Below, piece after piece: positions 7,862 through 16,583 of a DNA stretch of 39,674 nt. Position 1 is the stretch's first letter. Every line of letters starts with the position of its first letter. The DNA lies in contig CAMLBO010000041.1 of assembly GCA_946478305.1 (NCBI GenBank), positions 1 to 39,674 of the forward strand, in the 5' to 3' direction. A program made the translations under genes and the position numbers. The notes under the pieces were generated by a model. That model worked only from the letters and a program-made list of their open reading frames with translations, was not told the DNA's origin and did not search any database. This DNA comes from an uncultured Enterobacterales bacterium. GTDB taxonomy: Bacteria > Pseudomonadota > Gammaproteobacteria > Enterobacterales > Enterobacteriaceae.

Positions 7862-9423
7862 TTGGCGGGCGCAACCGTCTGCACGCGGACGTCCGGCGTT
7901 TCTGCCGGGCCGAACACGGTATAAGTTGGCAGCTTCACGTTCTGATACGGCTCCCAACCCCCGCCAAGGGCTTTGTACAGCGAGACCAGGTCGGTGCTGG
8001 TTTGCACTTTGGCGGCTGCGGATTGCTGTTTGGCCTGAGCCAGCTGGCGTTGGGCGTCCAGTACGTTGATAAACGACGACAACCCTTTGCTGTAGCTGTC
8101 GGTCGCCAGTTCAAAGGTGGTTTGCAGTGCTTCGGTGGTTTGATCCAGACCGGTCACTCTATCCTGGTCGGTGCGGTAATTGACCAGCGCGTTATCGACA
8201 TCTTGTAATGCAGTCAGCACCGTCTGGCGGTAATTAAGCGCGGCATTGGCCTGCTGCGCGCGGGAAAGATGCACGCTGGAGACCAGCCGTCCGCCCTGGA
8301 AGATCGGCAAGGTAATCGACGGACCGAAGGAGTAAAAATTGCTGCTCCAGTTATCAAGATAACTGGCATCGGTATTGCGCATACCGAACTGGCCGGTGAG
8401 CGAAATGCTCGGGAACATCTGCGCCACGGACACGCCGATATTGGCCGTAGCCGCATGGAGATCGGCTTCTGCCTTGCGTACATCCGGACGACGGCGCGCC
8501 AGCTGTGACGGCACGCCGACCGGCACGGCGGCAGGCAGAGCAGGCATCGGTTTCACTGGGGTCAGTTCGCTATCCAGCGTACCGGGGGCCTGGCCAAGCA
8601 GTACCGCCAGACCGTTCATTGCCTGACGCGCCTGGGCCTGATACTGCGGCAACTGGGCGCGCAGTGAACCCAACTGAGCGCGGGCATTTTCTACGTCCAT
8701 CTGCGGCGCCAGTCCGTTTTTCTGCTGACTTTGCGTCAGTTCCAGCGTCTGCTGAGCGACGTCGATCTGGGTTTGAATAGCAGCGGTAATGCTTTGCGCC
8801 CCGCGCAGTTGCAGATAGGCGCGTGCCACTTCGGCCTGTAGCGAGACCAGCGCATCGTTGCGCTGTTCGAGGGACGATTGCTGCTGGGCGTTGGCGGCTT
8901 CGACCTGACGACGTGTGCCGCCAAACAGATCCAGCTCCCAGCTGGCATCAAAACTGCCCTGATAGAGATTCACCGGTCCGGTGGCGGCGTCAATGGCCTG
9001 AGAAACTTCCGGACTAAGATTTTCTGCCTGGCCTTCAACACCTGAAGATTCAAATTCACCCTTCAGCCCCAATTGCTGACGGGTGAATTTGGTATTGGCC
9101 TGCACCGACGGCATCCACGCACCGCGCGCCTGCGTGACCTGTTCACGGGCACCGGCAATGCGCAGCACGGCCTGTTGCAGAGAAATGTTGCCGGCAATGG
9201 CACGGTCGATCAGGCTGTCGAGCTGCGGATCCTTAAAGGCTTTCCACCACACCGGATTAGGCTCAGAGGGCAGGGCGATAGACGCGCCGTCCAATACCTG
9301 CGGGCGGCTCATGTCGTTAAAGGCGGCCGGGGTTTTAGGCTGTGGCTGCTGGTAATCTGGGCCGACCGAACAGCCGGTCAGCGCCAGAGTCAGTGCGGAA
9401 AGTGTATATGTCAGCGTTTTCAT
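7858..9423 (-). CDS. Outer membrane efflux lipoprotein (NodT/OprM-type factor)
   Basis: This 521-residue outer-membrane channel is the exit duct of a tripartite drug pump. Residues 1-17 are a lipoprotein signal ending in LTGC, so Cys17 should be acylated. Two outer-membrane-factor repeats follow, with family-typical WWKAFKDPQLDSLIDRAI, SFDASWELDLFGGTRR and LARRRPDVRKAE. The start at 9423 puts the signal peptide at the N-terminus; an upstream in-frame ATG at 9447 would add eight charged residues and overlap emrB. It is the last gene of the emrA-emrB-factor operon, so the whole pump is encoded together, unlike E. coli EmrAB, which borrows TolC. Its stop is interlocked with that of the AraC gene. 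Confidence 0.92.
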   Translation of the reverse strand: MKTLTYTLSALTLALTGCSVGPDYQQPQPKTPAAFNDMSRPQVLDGASIALPSEPNPVWWKAFKDPQLDSLIDRAIAGNISLQQAVLRIAGAREQVTQARGAWMPSVQANTKFTRQQLGLKGEFESSGVEGQAENLSPEVSQAIDAATGPVNLYQGSFDASWELDLFGGTRRQVEAANAQQQSSLEQRNDALVSLQAEVARAYLQLRGAQSITAAIQTQIDVAQQTLELTQSQQKNGLAPQMDVENARAQLGSLRAQLPQYQAQARQAMNGLAVLLGQAPGTLDSELTPVKPMPALPAAVPVGVPSQLARRRPDVRKAEADLHAATANIGVSVAQMFPSISLTGQFGMRNTDASYLDNWSSNFYSFGPSITLPIFQGGRLVSSVHLSRAQQANAALNYRQTVLTALQDVDNALVNYRTDQDRVTGLDQTTEALQTTFELATDSYSKGLSSFINVLDAQRQLAQAKQQSAAAKVQTSTDLVSLYKALGGGWEPYQNVKLPTYTVFGPAETPDVRVQTVAPAN

Positions 9424-9430
9424 TTTTTTA

Positions 9431-10999
9431 TCAGTGTGCTCCGGCATTGCCTTCGCTCTTAACCGGCGAAAGCAGCAGACAGAAGGGGATCAAAATCACG
9501 GCGACGATGGCGCAGTAACTGAATACGTCGATGTAAGCCAGAATGCGCGATTGCGAAATCATCTCCTGATACATGCGCGCAGTGGCAATCTGCATCGGGT
9601 CACCCACTACATGGGCGAAGTCGCGCACGGCGGAGGCGCTGCGGCTGACGGCCTGATTGAACTGCTCGTTGAGCGGCGTCATGTTATGCACCATGTGGGC
9701 GCTGTGCGCCTGTGTTCGCTCGGTGACCGCGGCGGTAGAGAGCGAAATCCCAATCGATCCGGCGACGTTACGGAACATGGTGAACAGCGCGGCGGCATCG
9801 GCATTCAGTCGCTGTGGAATGGTGACAAAGGCGATAGTAGTCAGCGGCACAAACAAGAAGCCGAGGCCCAACGACTGAGCGCTGCGGTACATCACCAGCG
9901 TGACGAAATCGACGTTCGGCGTCAGCCTGCCGGAATACATAAACGACGCGGCCAGCAGGAAGAAGCCAAAGGCAATGATGTAGCGCGTCTGCACGATGGG
10001 CATCAGTTTAAGCACCAGCGGAATGGACAGCACGATCAGAATCGCCCCCGGTGACATCACCAGCCCCGAGAGCGTGGCGGTATAACCGAGCTGTTGCTGC
10101 GCCAGCTGTGGGATCACCACCGAGCTGCCGTACAGAATCATTGCCATTCCGGCCATCAGCAGACCGGCAACCGCGAAGTTACGGTCTTTCAGACAGCGTA
10201 AATCCACCACCGGTTTTTTGGCGTATAGCAGCCAATAAATCGCACCGACAATTCCGGTGATCGCCAGCAGGGCAAAAGTGACGATAAAGGCAGAATTAAA
10301 CCAGTTTTCATCTTCGCCACGGTCCATCATCACCTGCAAACAGCCTAAACCCAGTGCAATCAAGCCGATACCGATATAGTCGATACTCAGTTTGCCCTTG
10401 GCCTTGCGCTCCCACGGGGGATCTTCCAACAGTTGATAAATTGCCAAAAGGGCGATGATACCTACCGGAATATTGATAAAGAAGATCCAACGCCAACTGA
10501 CATTATCCGTGATGTAACCGCCCAGCGTTGGGCCAATGACCGGGGCGACGATAATGGCAATCGACGAGAGACCGAACGCCTTACCGCGGTCTTTGGGTTT
10601 GAAGTAATCGAGCAGCACCGACTGTTGTACCGGTTGTAAACCGCCGCCGAAGAAGCCCTGCAGGATACGGAACAAGATCATCTGCCACAACTCGGTGGCG
10701 ATACCGCACAGGAACGAGCAGACAGTGAACATACCGATACAAATCAGAAAATAGTTTTTACGGCCAAGCACCCGGCTGAGAAAAGCCGAGATCGGCAAAA
10801 CGATACCGTTCGCCACCAGATACGAGGTGAGTACCCAGGTGGACTCATCGTAGCTGGAAGAGAGAGAACCTGCGACGTGCGGCAGCGCCACGTTGACTAT
10901 CGTGGTGTCCAGAATTTCCATGAACACTGCGATAGTAACAACGGCAGCGACTGCCCACGGATTGCTGGCGGGTTTCCAGCTGCTGTGGTCCTGACTCAT
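9431..10999 (-). CDS. emrB: EmrB-type multidrug efflux MFS transporter (DHA2 family)
   Basis: This 522-residue inner-membrane protein of the 14-helix DHA2 family is a proton-driven drug antiporter. The first helix carries the family motif LDTTIVNVALPHVAGS. The antiporter motif C region reads APVIGPTLGGYITDN, followed by WRWIFFINIPVG. Its start overlaps the end of emrA by four bases and its stop lies just before the start of the outer membrane factor, giving a compact operon. In the family, EmrB passes hydrophobic compounds such as uncouplers and some antibiotics to EmrA. Specificity cannot be read from the sequence. Confidence 0.92.
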   Translation of the reverse strand: MSQDHSSWKPASNPWAVAAVVTIAVFMEILDTTIVNVALPHVAGSLSSSYDESTWVLTSYLVANGIVLPISAFLSRVLGRKNYFLICIGMFTVCSFLCGIATELWQMILFRILQGFFGGGLQPVQQSVLLDYFKPKDRGKAFGLSSIAIIVAPVIGPTLGGYITDNVSWRWIFFINIPVGIIALLAIYQLLEDPPWERKAKGKLSIDYIGIGLIALGLGCLQVMMDRGEDENWFNSAFIVTFALLAITGIVGAIYWLLYAKKPVVDLRCLKDRNFAVAGLLMAGMAMILYGSSVVIPQLAQQQLGYTATLSGLVMSPGAILIVLSIPLVLKLMPIVQTRYIIAFGFFLLAASFMYSGRLTPNVDFVTLVMYRSAQSLGLGFLFVPLTTIAFVTIPQRLNADAAALFTMFRNVAGSIGISLSTAAVTERTQAHSAHMVHNMTPLNEQFNQAVSRSASAVRDFAHVVGDPMQIATARMYQEMISQSRILAYIDVFSYCAIVAVILIPFCLLLSPVKSEGNAGAH

Positions 11000-12258
11000 T
11001 CGACGGTAACCGTTGGGTCAACGGACAGGCCCAGCGGCAGTGGTCGGTTCGGATCCAGCCCGCTGTCGATAACAATTTTCACCGGTACACGCTGGACGAT
11101 CTTCACATAGTTACCTGTCGCGTTTTCCGCCGGGAACGCCGAGAAGCGGGAGCCGGTACCTTGCTGAACGCTGTCAACATGACCGTGCAGCTCGAGATCC
11201 GGATAGGCATCAATTTTTACCCGCACTTTATTGCCCGGACGCAGGCGATCAAGCTGCGACTCTTTGAGGTTGGCAATGACCCAGATATGCGGGGAAACGA
11301 TGGAGAACAGCGAAGAGCCTGCCTGAACCAGCGTACCCAACTGCACATTACGCATGGTCACATAGCCATCATAGGGTGCGCGCACATCGGTGTAGGAGAG
11401 GTTAAGTTCAGCGGTTTCCAGTTGGGCTTTCGCCTGCTCAACCTGCTGCTGACGTGCTTCTACGTTGGTTTCGGCCTGACGAATTTGCAACCCGACCTGC
11501 GCGGCTACCTGCACCTGCGCCTTGGCATTTTCCAGATCGGCTTTAGCAGAACGTAATTGCGCACTGGCGCTGTCGATGTTCTGTTGTGATGTTGCACGCG
11601 GGTCAACGCCGTGCTGGCGGCGGTAATCCGCCGTGGCGTTCAGTAAACTGGCTTCGGCGCGGGCCTGCTGCGCCTGAGCCTGCGCCAGCTGCGCCGGATA
11701 TTGCACTTTCGACAGGTCAAATTGCACCTGCGCCTGATGCAGTTGAGAGACGGCAACGCCAAGCTGAGCCTGCGCCTGATCCCGCTGAGCGATAGCGTCA
11801 CGCGGATCAATTTTCACCAACAGCTGGCCCTGTTTCACAAACTGGTTGTCTTTGATTTCCAGATGAGTGACATAACCGGAGGTTTTTGGGGCAATAGTGA
11901 CAGCGTCACCGTCAGTAAAGGCGTCATCTGTCGTGATCTGATCTTTCGTCATCAGCCACCAGACCAGCGCCACAATCGCCATGACAATCACGACGATACC
12001 CAGAATGATCAGTGGCTTTTTGCCCGGGCCTTTGCGTTTTTCACCCTGATCCTGATCGTCTTCCTTATCCTCTTGCTGATCCTTGTCCTGTTTTTCCTGT
12101 TTCGGAGAACGCTCAGCCTTATCCACGTCAGCGGGCGAGGAAGAGCGGTGTCCTTCCCCGGACTTAATCTGGCTGGAATCGAGTTCGGCTGGAGTCTCTT
12201 TTGACGATGTATGCTCGTCGCTGCTGGCGTCATTTTTATTAGTGGTCATAATACTCAT
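10996..12258 (-). CDS. emrA: EmrA-type periplasmic adaptor (HlyD family) with long charged N-terminus
   Basis: This 420-residue membrane fusion protein links EmrB to the outer membrane factor. A single membrane helix lies at about 84-104 (LIILGIVVIVMAIVALVWWL). A lipoyl half-domain (TTDDAFTDGDAVTIAPKTSG), a long alpha-hairpin rich in Gln and Ala (about 160-280), and the beta-barrel part (LSYTDVRAPYDGYV) follow. The cytoplasmic tail before the helix is unusually long, about 80 residues of mostly Ser, Lys, Glu, Asp and Gln, against roughly 20 in E. coli EmrA. ATG codons at 12258 and 12249 are both possible starts, with no strong ribosome site to decide. It is the first gene of the efflux operon. 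No regulator adjoins its promoter. Confidence 0.9.
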   Translation of the reverse strand: MSIMTTNKNDASSDEHTSSKETPAELDSSQIKSGEGHRSSSPADVDKAERSPKQEKQDKDQQEDKEDDQDQGEKRKGPGKKPLIILGIVVIVMAIVALVWWLMTKDQITTDDAFTDGDAVTIAPKTSGYVTHLEIKDNQFVKQGQLLVKIDPRDAIAQRDQAQAQLGVAVSQLHQAQVQFDLSKVQYPAQLAQAQAQQARAEASLLNATADYRRQHGVDPRATSQQNIDSASAQLRSAKADLENAKAQVQVAAQVGLQIRQAETNVEARQQQVEQAKAQLETAELNLSYTDVRAPYDGYVTMRNVQLGTLVQAGSSLFSIVSPHIWVIANLKESQLDRLRPGNKVRVKIDAYPDLELHGHVDSVQQGTGSRFSAFPAENATGNYVKIVQRVPVKIVIDSGLDPNRPLPLGLSVDPTVTVE

Positions 12259-12487
12259 CGGGTTATCGGCAGGATGGCTGAACGAGAAATCTTAATATTC
12301 TCGTTTTACCCTAGATCGTATTGATGTAAAAGCAAGTAAATAACTGTCAGGTTTGCGCAGCGAGGGCACGAAGATCCACACTATAGGTATGCTCCGAAAA
12401 AAGCAGAAACGGGTATAATGCCCGCCCCCATTTTGGTTAAGACATTGTGACTTTCAATAAAGCCGAATTTTGTAGCAGGAACCACGC

Positions 12488-12532
12488 GTGAAAAATTCTC
12501 AACTCGTAAGCATTTCCCGGGCCGCTTCATGA
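12488..12532 (+). CDS. Possible 14-residue leader peptide overlapping the cation efflux gene
   Basis: A GTG at 12488 has an excellent ribosome site (AGGA at 12477-12480, seven bases upstream). It opens a 14-codon frame, VKNSQLVSISRAAS, whose TGA overlaps the next gene's ATG as ATGA (12529-12532). The downstream ATG has no good Shine-Dalgarno of its own, which fits translational coupling by re-initiation. A TATAAT at 12414-12419 could be the -10 of the promoter, though its -35 is weak. The frame is short enough to arise by chance. Confidence 0.45.
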   Translation: MKNSQLVSISRAAS

Positions 12533-13449
12533 GCCGTCCTATTCCGTATAAAGGCCTGACGCGCGTCGCTTCACTGATTTCAGTGTGCGTGGCGCTGGTA
12601 CTGGTCTTCATTAAAGTCTGGGCCTGGATTGCCACCGGATCGATTGCCATGCTGACGTCGGCGGCTGACGGTCTGGTTGACGTACTGGCCTCGATGGTGA
12701 CGCTGATTGGCGTACGCTACGCGGGACGCCCGGCCGATAAAGGCCACCGTTACGGGCACGGCAAGGCCGAAGCCGTGGCGGCGTTTGTGCAGGCGCTATT
12801 ACTCGGTGCCGCCGGTTTGGTGCTGGGCGGTGAATCCATTAGCCGTATTATTAATCCGCAGCCGCTGGCACAGCTGGGGCTGGGTATTTGGGTGATTATC
12901 GGCAGTTGCTGCGCGGCAGTCTGCCTGGTGCTGATGCAAACCTACGTGGTGAAACGTACCGGTTCCACGGCAATCGCCGCTGACCGCGCGCATTACATTA
13001 CTGACGTGGCTGTTAACGTGGCGGTACTGGTCGCGCTGGTGCTGGAAAGCCACTTTGGCTGGACACGTTCTGACTCCATGGGGGCGCTGCTGATTTCGTT
13101 CTATATGATCTGGAACGCGCGCGGCATGGCGGGCGATGCCCTCAAGCAGTTGCTGGATCGCGAGCTGGATATTGAAGACCGCAAACGCATTAAAGCCGCC
13201 GTACTTAGTGTGCCGGGCGTTAGCGGCGTGCATGACGTGCGCACCCGCAACGGCGGCGACCGCGTGTTCGTGGATTTCCATGTGGAAGTGGACGGCAATC
13301 TGTCAGTCGATGTCGGGCATGATATCGGTGACGCCGCCGAAGTGGCCGTCAGCCTGCTGTTTAAAGCGGCCGATGTGACCGCCCATCTCGAACCCGCAGG
13401 CATCGACGACGATCGCTTAGATGATTTGCTCAATAATATCGTGAAGTAA
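12529..13449 (+). CDS. Cation diffusion facilitator, FieF-like metal efflux protein
   Basis: This 306-residue inner-membrane proton/metal antiporter exports Zn2+, Fe2+ or related ions. Six membrane helices are predicted. The transport-site aspartates lie in helix II (Asp47 and Asp51 in ADGLVD) and the His/Asp pair in helix V (His155 and Asp159 in AHYITDVAVN), a Zn/Fe-type site. A cytoplasmic HRYGHGKAE motif at 73-81 and a C-terminal domain with GVSGVHDVRTRNGGDRVF match FieF (YiiP). It is a paralogue-level match, so I leave the symbol blank. The acidic tail DDDRLDDLL is notable. It starts inside the stop of a possible leader peptide and converges on the cio operon, with repeat copy C between them. 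Confidence 0.88.
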   Translation: MSRPIPYKGLTRVASLISVCVALVLVFIKVWAWIATGSIAMLTSAADGLVDVLASMVTLIGVRYAGRPADKGHRYGHGKAEAVAAFVQALLLGAAGLVLGGESISRIINPQPLAQLGLGIWVIIGSCCAAVCLVLMQTYVVKRTGSTAIAADRAHYITDVAVNVAVLVALVLESHFGWTRSDSMGALLISFYMIWNARGMAGDALKQLLDRELDIEDRKRIKAAVLSVPGVSGVHDVRTRNGGDRVFVDFHVEVDGNLSVDVGHDIGDAAEVAVSLLFKAADVTAHLEPAGIDDDRLDDLLNNIVK

Positions 13450-13485
13450 ATCGCCCTTTCTTTTGACTTACAAAGCCAGTAAGCC

Positions 13486-13700
13486 GTATTCAAAAATGGC
13501 GCTGAGCAAGCGGTTCGAGACCTGTGGCTCGAACCCGCAGCGAAGGCACCGCCTAAGCGGCGACATTTTGCGGTTATCGCTAAGGTGCCTGAAACAGGTC
13601 CATTCCAACTAGCGCAGCAACGGAGTTAATAAAACGCGGGATTGGTAAGGGGATTCGTTTCAATCCCCTTACCCCGGTGTGGGCCGGCGCCCACGACCTT
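13486..13700 (+). repeat. Structured intergenic repeat, copy C
   Basis: This 215-bp element is strongly similar to copy B from GTATTCAAAAATGGCGCTG to the terminal GTGGGC-CGGC-GCCCAC hairpin and GACCTT. It contains GGTTCGAG/CTCGAACC and a perfect 12-bp hairpin (13644-13655 with 13662-13673) whose six-base loop CGTTTC is almost the loop of copy A (CGTTTA). It again lies between convergent genes, the cation efflux gene and the cio operon. Confidence 0.88.
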
Positions 13701-13708
13701 AAGCCACC

Positions 13709-13876
13709 CTAATGACTCCGCATGCCCGCCGCCGTCATCAATAATCTGAACACCGAAGCCACCACAAACAGCCCCAGTACGCTCCCACCCCAGATAATGG
13801 CCAGCCAGCCTACGCGTTTCCACCATGGCTGGCGGATCACGGTTTCGTCATCCATCTCTCTGATCAATTTTTTCAT
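13709..13876 (-). CDS. DUF2474-type small membrane protein of the bd oxidase operon
   Basis: This short gene encodes a 55-residue protein starting MKKLIREMDDETVIRQ. A single membrane helix (about 24-46, GWLAIIWGGSVLGLFVVASVF) follows the motif QPWWKRVGWLA. It resembles the DUF2474/CydX-like subunits that accompany bd-type oxidases. Two adjacent ATGs exist; the second, at 13876, lies five bases from GAGG, whereas the first lies only two away. It begins a few bases after the cioB stop. The likely role is to stabilise the oxidase, by analogy with CydX. Confidence 0.82.
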   Translation of the reverse strand: MKKLIREMDDETVIRQPWWKRVGWLAIIWGGSVLGLFVVASVFRLLMTAAGMRSH

Positions 13877-13883
13877 CATTACC

Positions 13884-14891
13884 TCAATGGTAGCCCTGGT
13901 CGTGGGTCACTTTCCCGCGGAACACGTAGTAACTCCAGAAGGTGTAGACCAGGATGATCGGGATAATAATCAGTGCGCCAACCAGCATAAAACTCAGGCT
14001 CTGTGGCGGGGCAGCGGCCTCCCACAAGGTGATGGACGGCGGAATGATGTTTGGCCAGATGCTGATCCCTAGTCCGCTGTAACCCAGGAAGATCAGAGCC
14101 AGTGTCAGCAGAAACGGCGCATGGTGAGATTTCTTGTCTACCGTGCGCAACATCCACAACGAAACCAGCAGTACCAGCACCGGCACGGGCAGGAACCAGA
14201 AAATATTCGGCATAGTGAACCAGCGGTCGGCAATTTCAGGGTGCACCAGCGGTGTCCACAGACTGATGGCGGCCATCACCAACAGGAAAACCAGCAGCAG
14301 AGGCTTAACCCGGCTTTGCATGTTCAGCTGTAATGGACCTTCAGTTTTCATGATGAGCCAGGTGCAGCCTAGCAGGGCATAGGCCACCACCAAACCGATA
14401 CCGCAAAACAGCGTAAACGGCGTCAGCCAGTCCAGTGCACCGCCAGCGTAAGCGCGGTTCACCACCGGAATGCCATTAATCACTGCGCCCAGCACCACGC
14501 CCTGGCTGAAGGTGGCAAACAGCGACCCCCAGATAAAGGCTTTGTCCCAGACATGGCGTTTCTCGGCGCTGGCTTTGAAACGGAACTCAAAGGCCACGCC
14601 GCGAAAAATCAGCCCGAACAGCATCAGGGTCAGCGGGATCGCCAGTGCATCGAGGATCACGGCATAGGCCAGCGGAAAAGCACCGAATAGCGCGGCCCCT
14701 CCCAGCACCAGCCAGGTTTCGTTACCATCCCATACGGGCGCCACGGTGTTCATCATGACATCACGCTCATGCTCGGCTTTGACCAGAGGGAACAGAATGC
14801 CGATGCCTAAGTCGAAACCGTCCATCACCACGTACATCATCACGCCAAAGACGATGATTAAAAACCAGATCAGCGGAAGATCAACGTTCAT
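13884..14891 (-). CDS. cioB: Cyanide-insensitive terminal oxidase subunit II
   Basis: CioB (335 residues) is the CydB-like subunit of a bd-type quinol oxidase in the inner membrane. The N-terminus carries IWFLIIVFGVMMYVVMDGFDLGIGILFP, and DGNETWLVLGGAALFGAFP follows, both diagnostic of CydB proteins. Eight or nine helices are predicted. Its length equals that of Pseudomonas CioB and is shorter than E. coli CydB (379), which favours the Cio branch. It overlaps the end of cioA by 11 bases. Confidence 0.92.
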   Translation of the reverse strand: MNVDLPLIWFLIIVFGVMMYVVMDGFDLGIGILFPLVKAEHERDVMMNTVAPVWDGNETWLVLGGAALFGAFPLAYAVILDALAIPLTLMLFGLIFRGVAFEFRFKASAEKRHVWDKAFIWGSLFATFSQGVVLGAVINGIPVVNRAYAGGALDWLTPFTLFCGIGLVVAYALLGCTWLIMKTEGPLQLNMQSRVKPLLLVFLLVMAAISLWTPLVHPEIADRWFTMPNIFWFLPVPVLVLLVSLWMLRTVDKKSHHAPFLLTLALIFLGYSGLGISIWPNIIPPSITLWEAAAPPQSLSFMLVGALIIIPIILVYTFWSYYVFRGKVTHDQGYH

Positions 14892-16317
14892 TGTCAGCCC
14901 CTTTGTCAGAGTCGTTCAGCGATTCCTTCGCCGCAGAAAGTGGGCGCGCCGGTGTGCGATGTTGCCCCGGCCCACCGTGATTGGTCTCCAGCCCTTCATG
15001 GGCGACCGGTCCTTTGCGGATCAGGCGCATCATGTACAGATAGCCGACGCCAAACACTGAGCAGTAAATCAGGATAAACAGCAGCAGGCTGATGCTCATT
15101 TGCATCTCGCCGTGCCCGGACACCGCATCTTTGGTGCGCAGCAGGCCGTAGACTACCCAGGGTTGCCGTCCAATCTCCGTCGTGAACCAGCCCGCCAGCA
15201 GCGCCAGTAACCCGGATGGGCCCATCCAAAAGATGAAATGCAGGAAGGGGCGCGAATGATACAGGGTGCCGCGATGACGCAGCCACAGGCTCCAGACGCC
15301 TGCGAGAATCATCAGCAAGCCCAATCCGACCATAATGCGGAAGGTGAAAAAGATGATGGTGGAGTTTGGCCGGTCCTCTTTAGCAAAGGACTTCAGCGCC
15401 GGAATCTGTTTGTCCAGGCTGTGCGTCAGAATCAGACTGCCGAGCCACGGGATCTCAACGGCATAACGTGTCTCTTCACGTTTCATATCGGGATAGCCAA
15501 TCAGCACCAACGGTGAGGGTTCACTGTTGGTATTCTCCCAGTGACCTTCAATCGCGGCAATTTTTGCAGGCTGATACTTCAGGGTATTCAGGCCATGAGC
15601 ATCGCCGATAAACGCCTGAATGGGCGCGACAATCAGCGCCATCCACATCGCCATCGACAACATTGTACGCATCGCCGGTGTGTCGCGGCCTTTGAGCAAG
15701 TGCCAGGCCGCCGAAGCGCCAACAAAGAAAGCGGAAGAGAGGAATGCGGCGGTGGTCATATGCAGTAAACGGTAGGGGAATGACGGGTTGAAAATGACTT
15801 TCAGCCAGTCAACCGGCACCACCTGATTGTTGATGATTTCAAAGCCCTGTGGGGTTTGCATCCAGCTGTTTGAGGCCAGGATCCAGAAGGTTGACATCAG
15901 TGTACCGAGCGCCACCATACAGGTCGCGAAGAAGTGCAGGCCCGGGCCGACGCGGTTCCAGCCAAACAGCATCACGCCGAGAAAGCCGGCTTCAAGGAAA
16001 AAGGCGGTTAAGACTTCATACGTGAGTAGCGGGCCAGTAATACTGCCCGCGAATGAGGAGAAGAAACTCCAGTTAGTACCAAACTGGTATGCCATAACCA
16101 GCCCTGATACCACGCCCATGCCAAAGTTGACCGCAAATATTTTCGACCAAAAATGATAAAGATCCCGGTACGCCTCTTTTTTGGTTTTGAGCCACATACC
16201 TTCCAGTACCGCCAGAAAACTGGCGAGTCCGATAGTTATGGCGGGGAAAATGATGTGAAACGAGACGGTAAACGCAAACTGGATCCGGGCCAGTTCGAGT
16301 GCATCCAGACCAAACAT
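14881..16317 (-). CDS. cioA: Cyanide-insensitive terminal oxidase subunit I
   Basis: CioA (478 residues) is the haem-bearing subunit that oxidises quinol and reduces oxygen to water without pumping protons. The N-terminal haem ligand histidine is in FTVSFHIIFP (His21), the second in PYRLLHMTTAAF, and the conserved GRQPW in EIGRQPWVVYG. The quinol-binding loop after GDAHGLNTLKYQPAKIAAIEG is short, as in CioA and unlike the long Q-loop of E. coli CydA. AGAGG lies five bases before the start. In the family this enzyme supports respiration at low oxygen or in the presence of cyanide or sulfide. It is the first gene of cioA-cioB-DUF2474. Confidence 0.93.
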   Translation of the reverse strand: MFGLDALELARIQFAFTVSFHIIFPAITIGLASFLAVLEGMWLKTKKEAYRDLYHFWSKIFAVNFGMGVVSGLVMAYQFGTNWSFFSSFAGSITGPLLTYEVLTAFFLEAGFLGVMLFGWNRVGPGLHFFATCMVALGTLMSTFWILASNSWMQTPQGFEIINNQVVPVDWLKVIFNPSFPYRLLHMTTAAFLSSAFFVGASAAWHLLKGRDTPAMRTMLSMAMWMALIVAPIQAFIGDAHGLNTLKYQPAKIAAIEGHWENTNSEPSPLVLIGYPDMKREETRYAVEIPWLGSLILTHSLDKQIPALKSFAKEDRPNSTIIFFTFRIMVGLGLLMILAGVWSLWLRHRGTLYHSRPFLHFIFWMGPSGLLALLAGWFTTEIGRQPWVVYGLLRTKDAVSGHGEMQMSISLLLFILIYCSVFGVGYLYMMRLIRKGPVAHEGLETNHGGPGQHRTPARPLSAAKESLNDSDKGADNER

Positions 16318-16464
16318 AACAACCTCTGTTTTTATGGAATGACACTTTCAGCTTAGGCGCTGGCAAGCAAAGGCGCACGGTGAGATTTGCAGCTGAATTC
16401 TCGAAGAAAGGTCATATCACATTGGGTTTTAGCAAGGTGTGAATTTAACCACGAGGAGGAGTGC

Positions 16465-16504
16465 ATATAACAGTAACAATAATGTGAATAAAATATATAA
16501 CAGT
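16465..16504. repeat. Two direct repeats spaced 30 bp, upstream of cioA
   Basis: ATATAACAGT occurs at 16465-16474 and again at 16495-16504, exactly 30 bp apart, in AT-rich sequence about 150-185 bp upstream of cioA and downstream of the SfsB-like gene. This spacing is about three helical turns and could fit a regulator binding on one face. Confidence 0.5.
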
Positions 16505-16583
16505 TCGGTTGGGGAGAGTTCAATAAGGCGGTGACAACAAGGGAACTCAGTGGACTTCATTCACTTCACCGCCAGGTTCAGAC

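Noticed and set aside
9431-12258. A defence-system interpretation of the efflux operon
   Set aside because: All three proteins fit well-known tripartite MFS pump families, and nothing adjacent resembles a nuclease or sensor.
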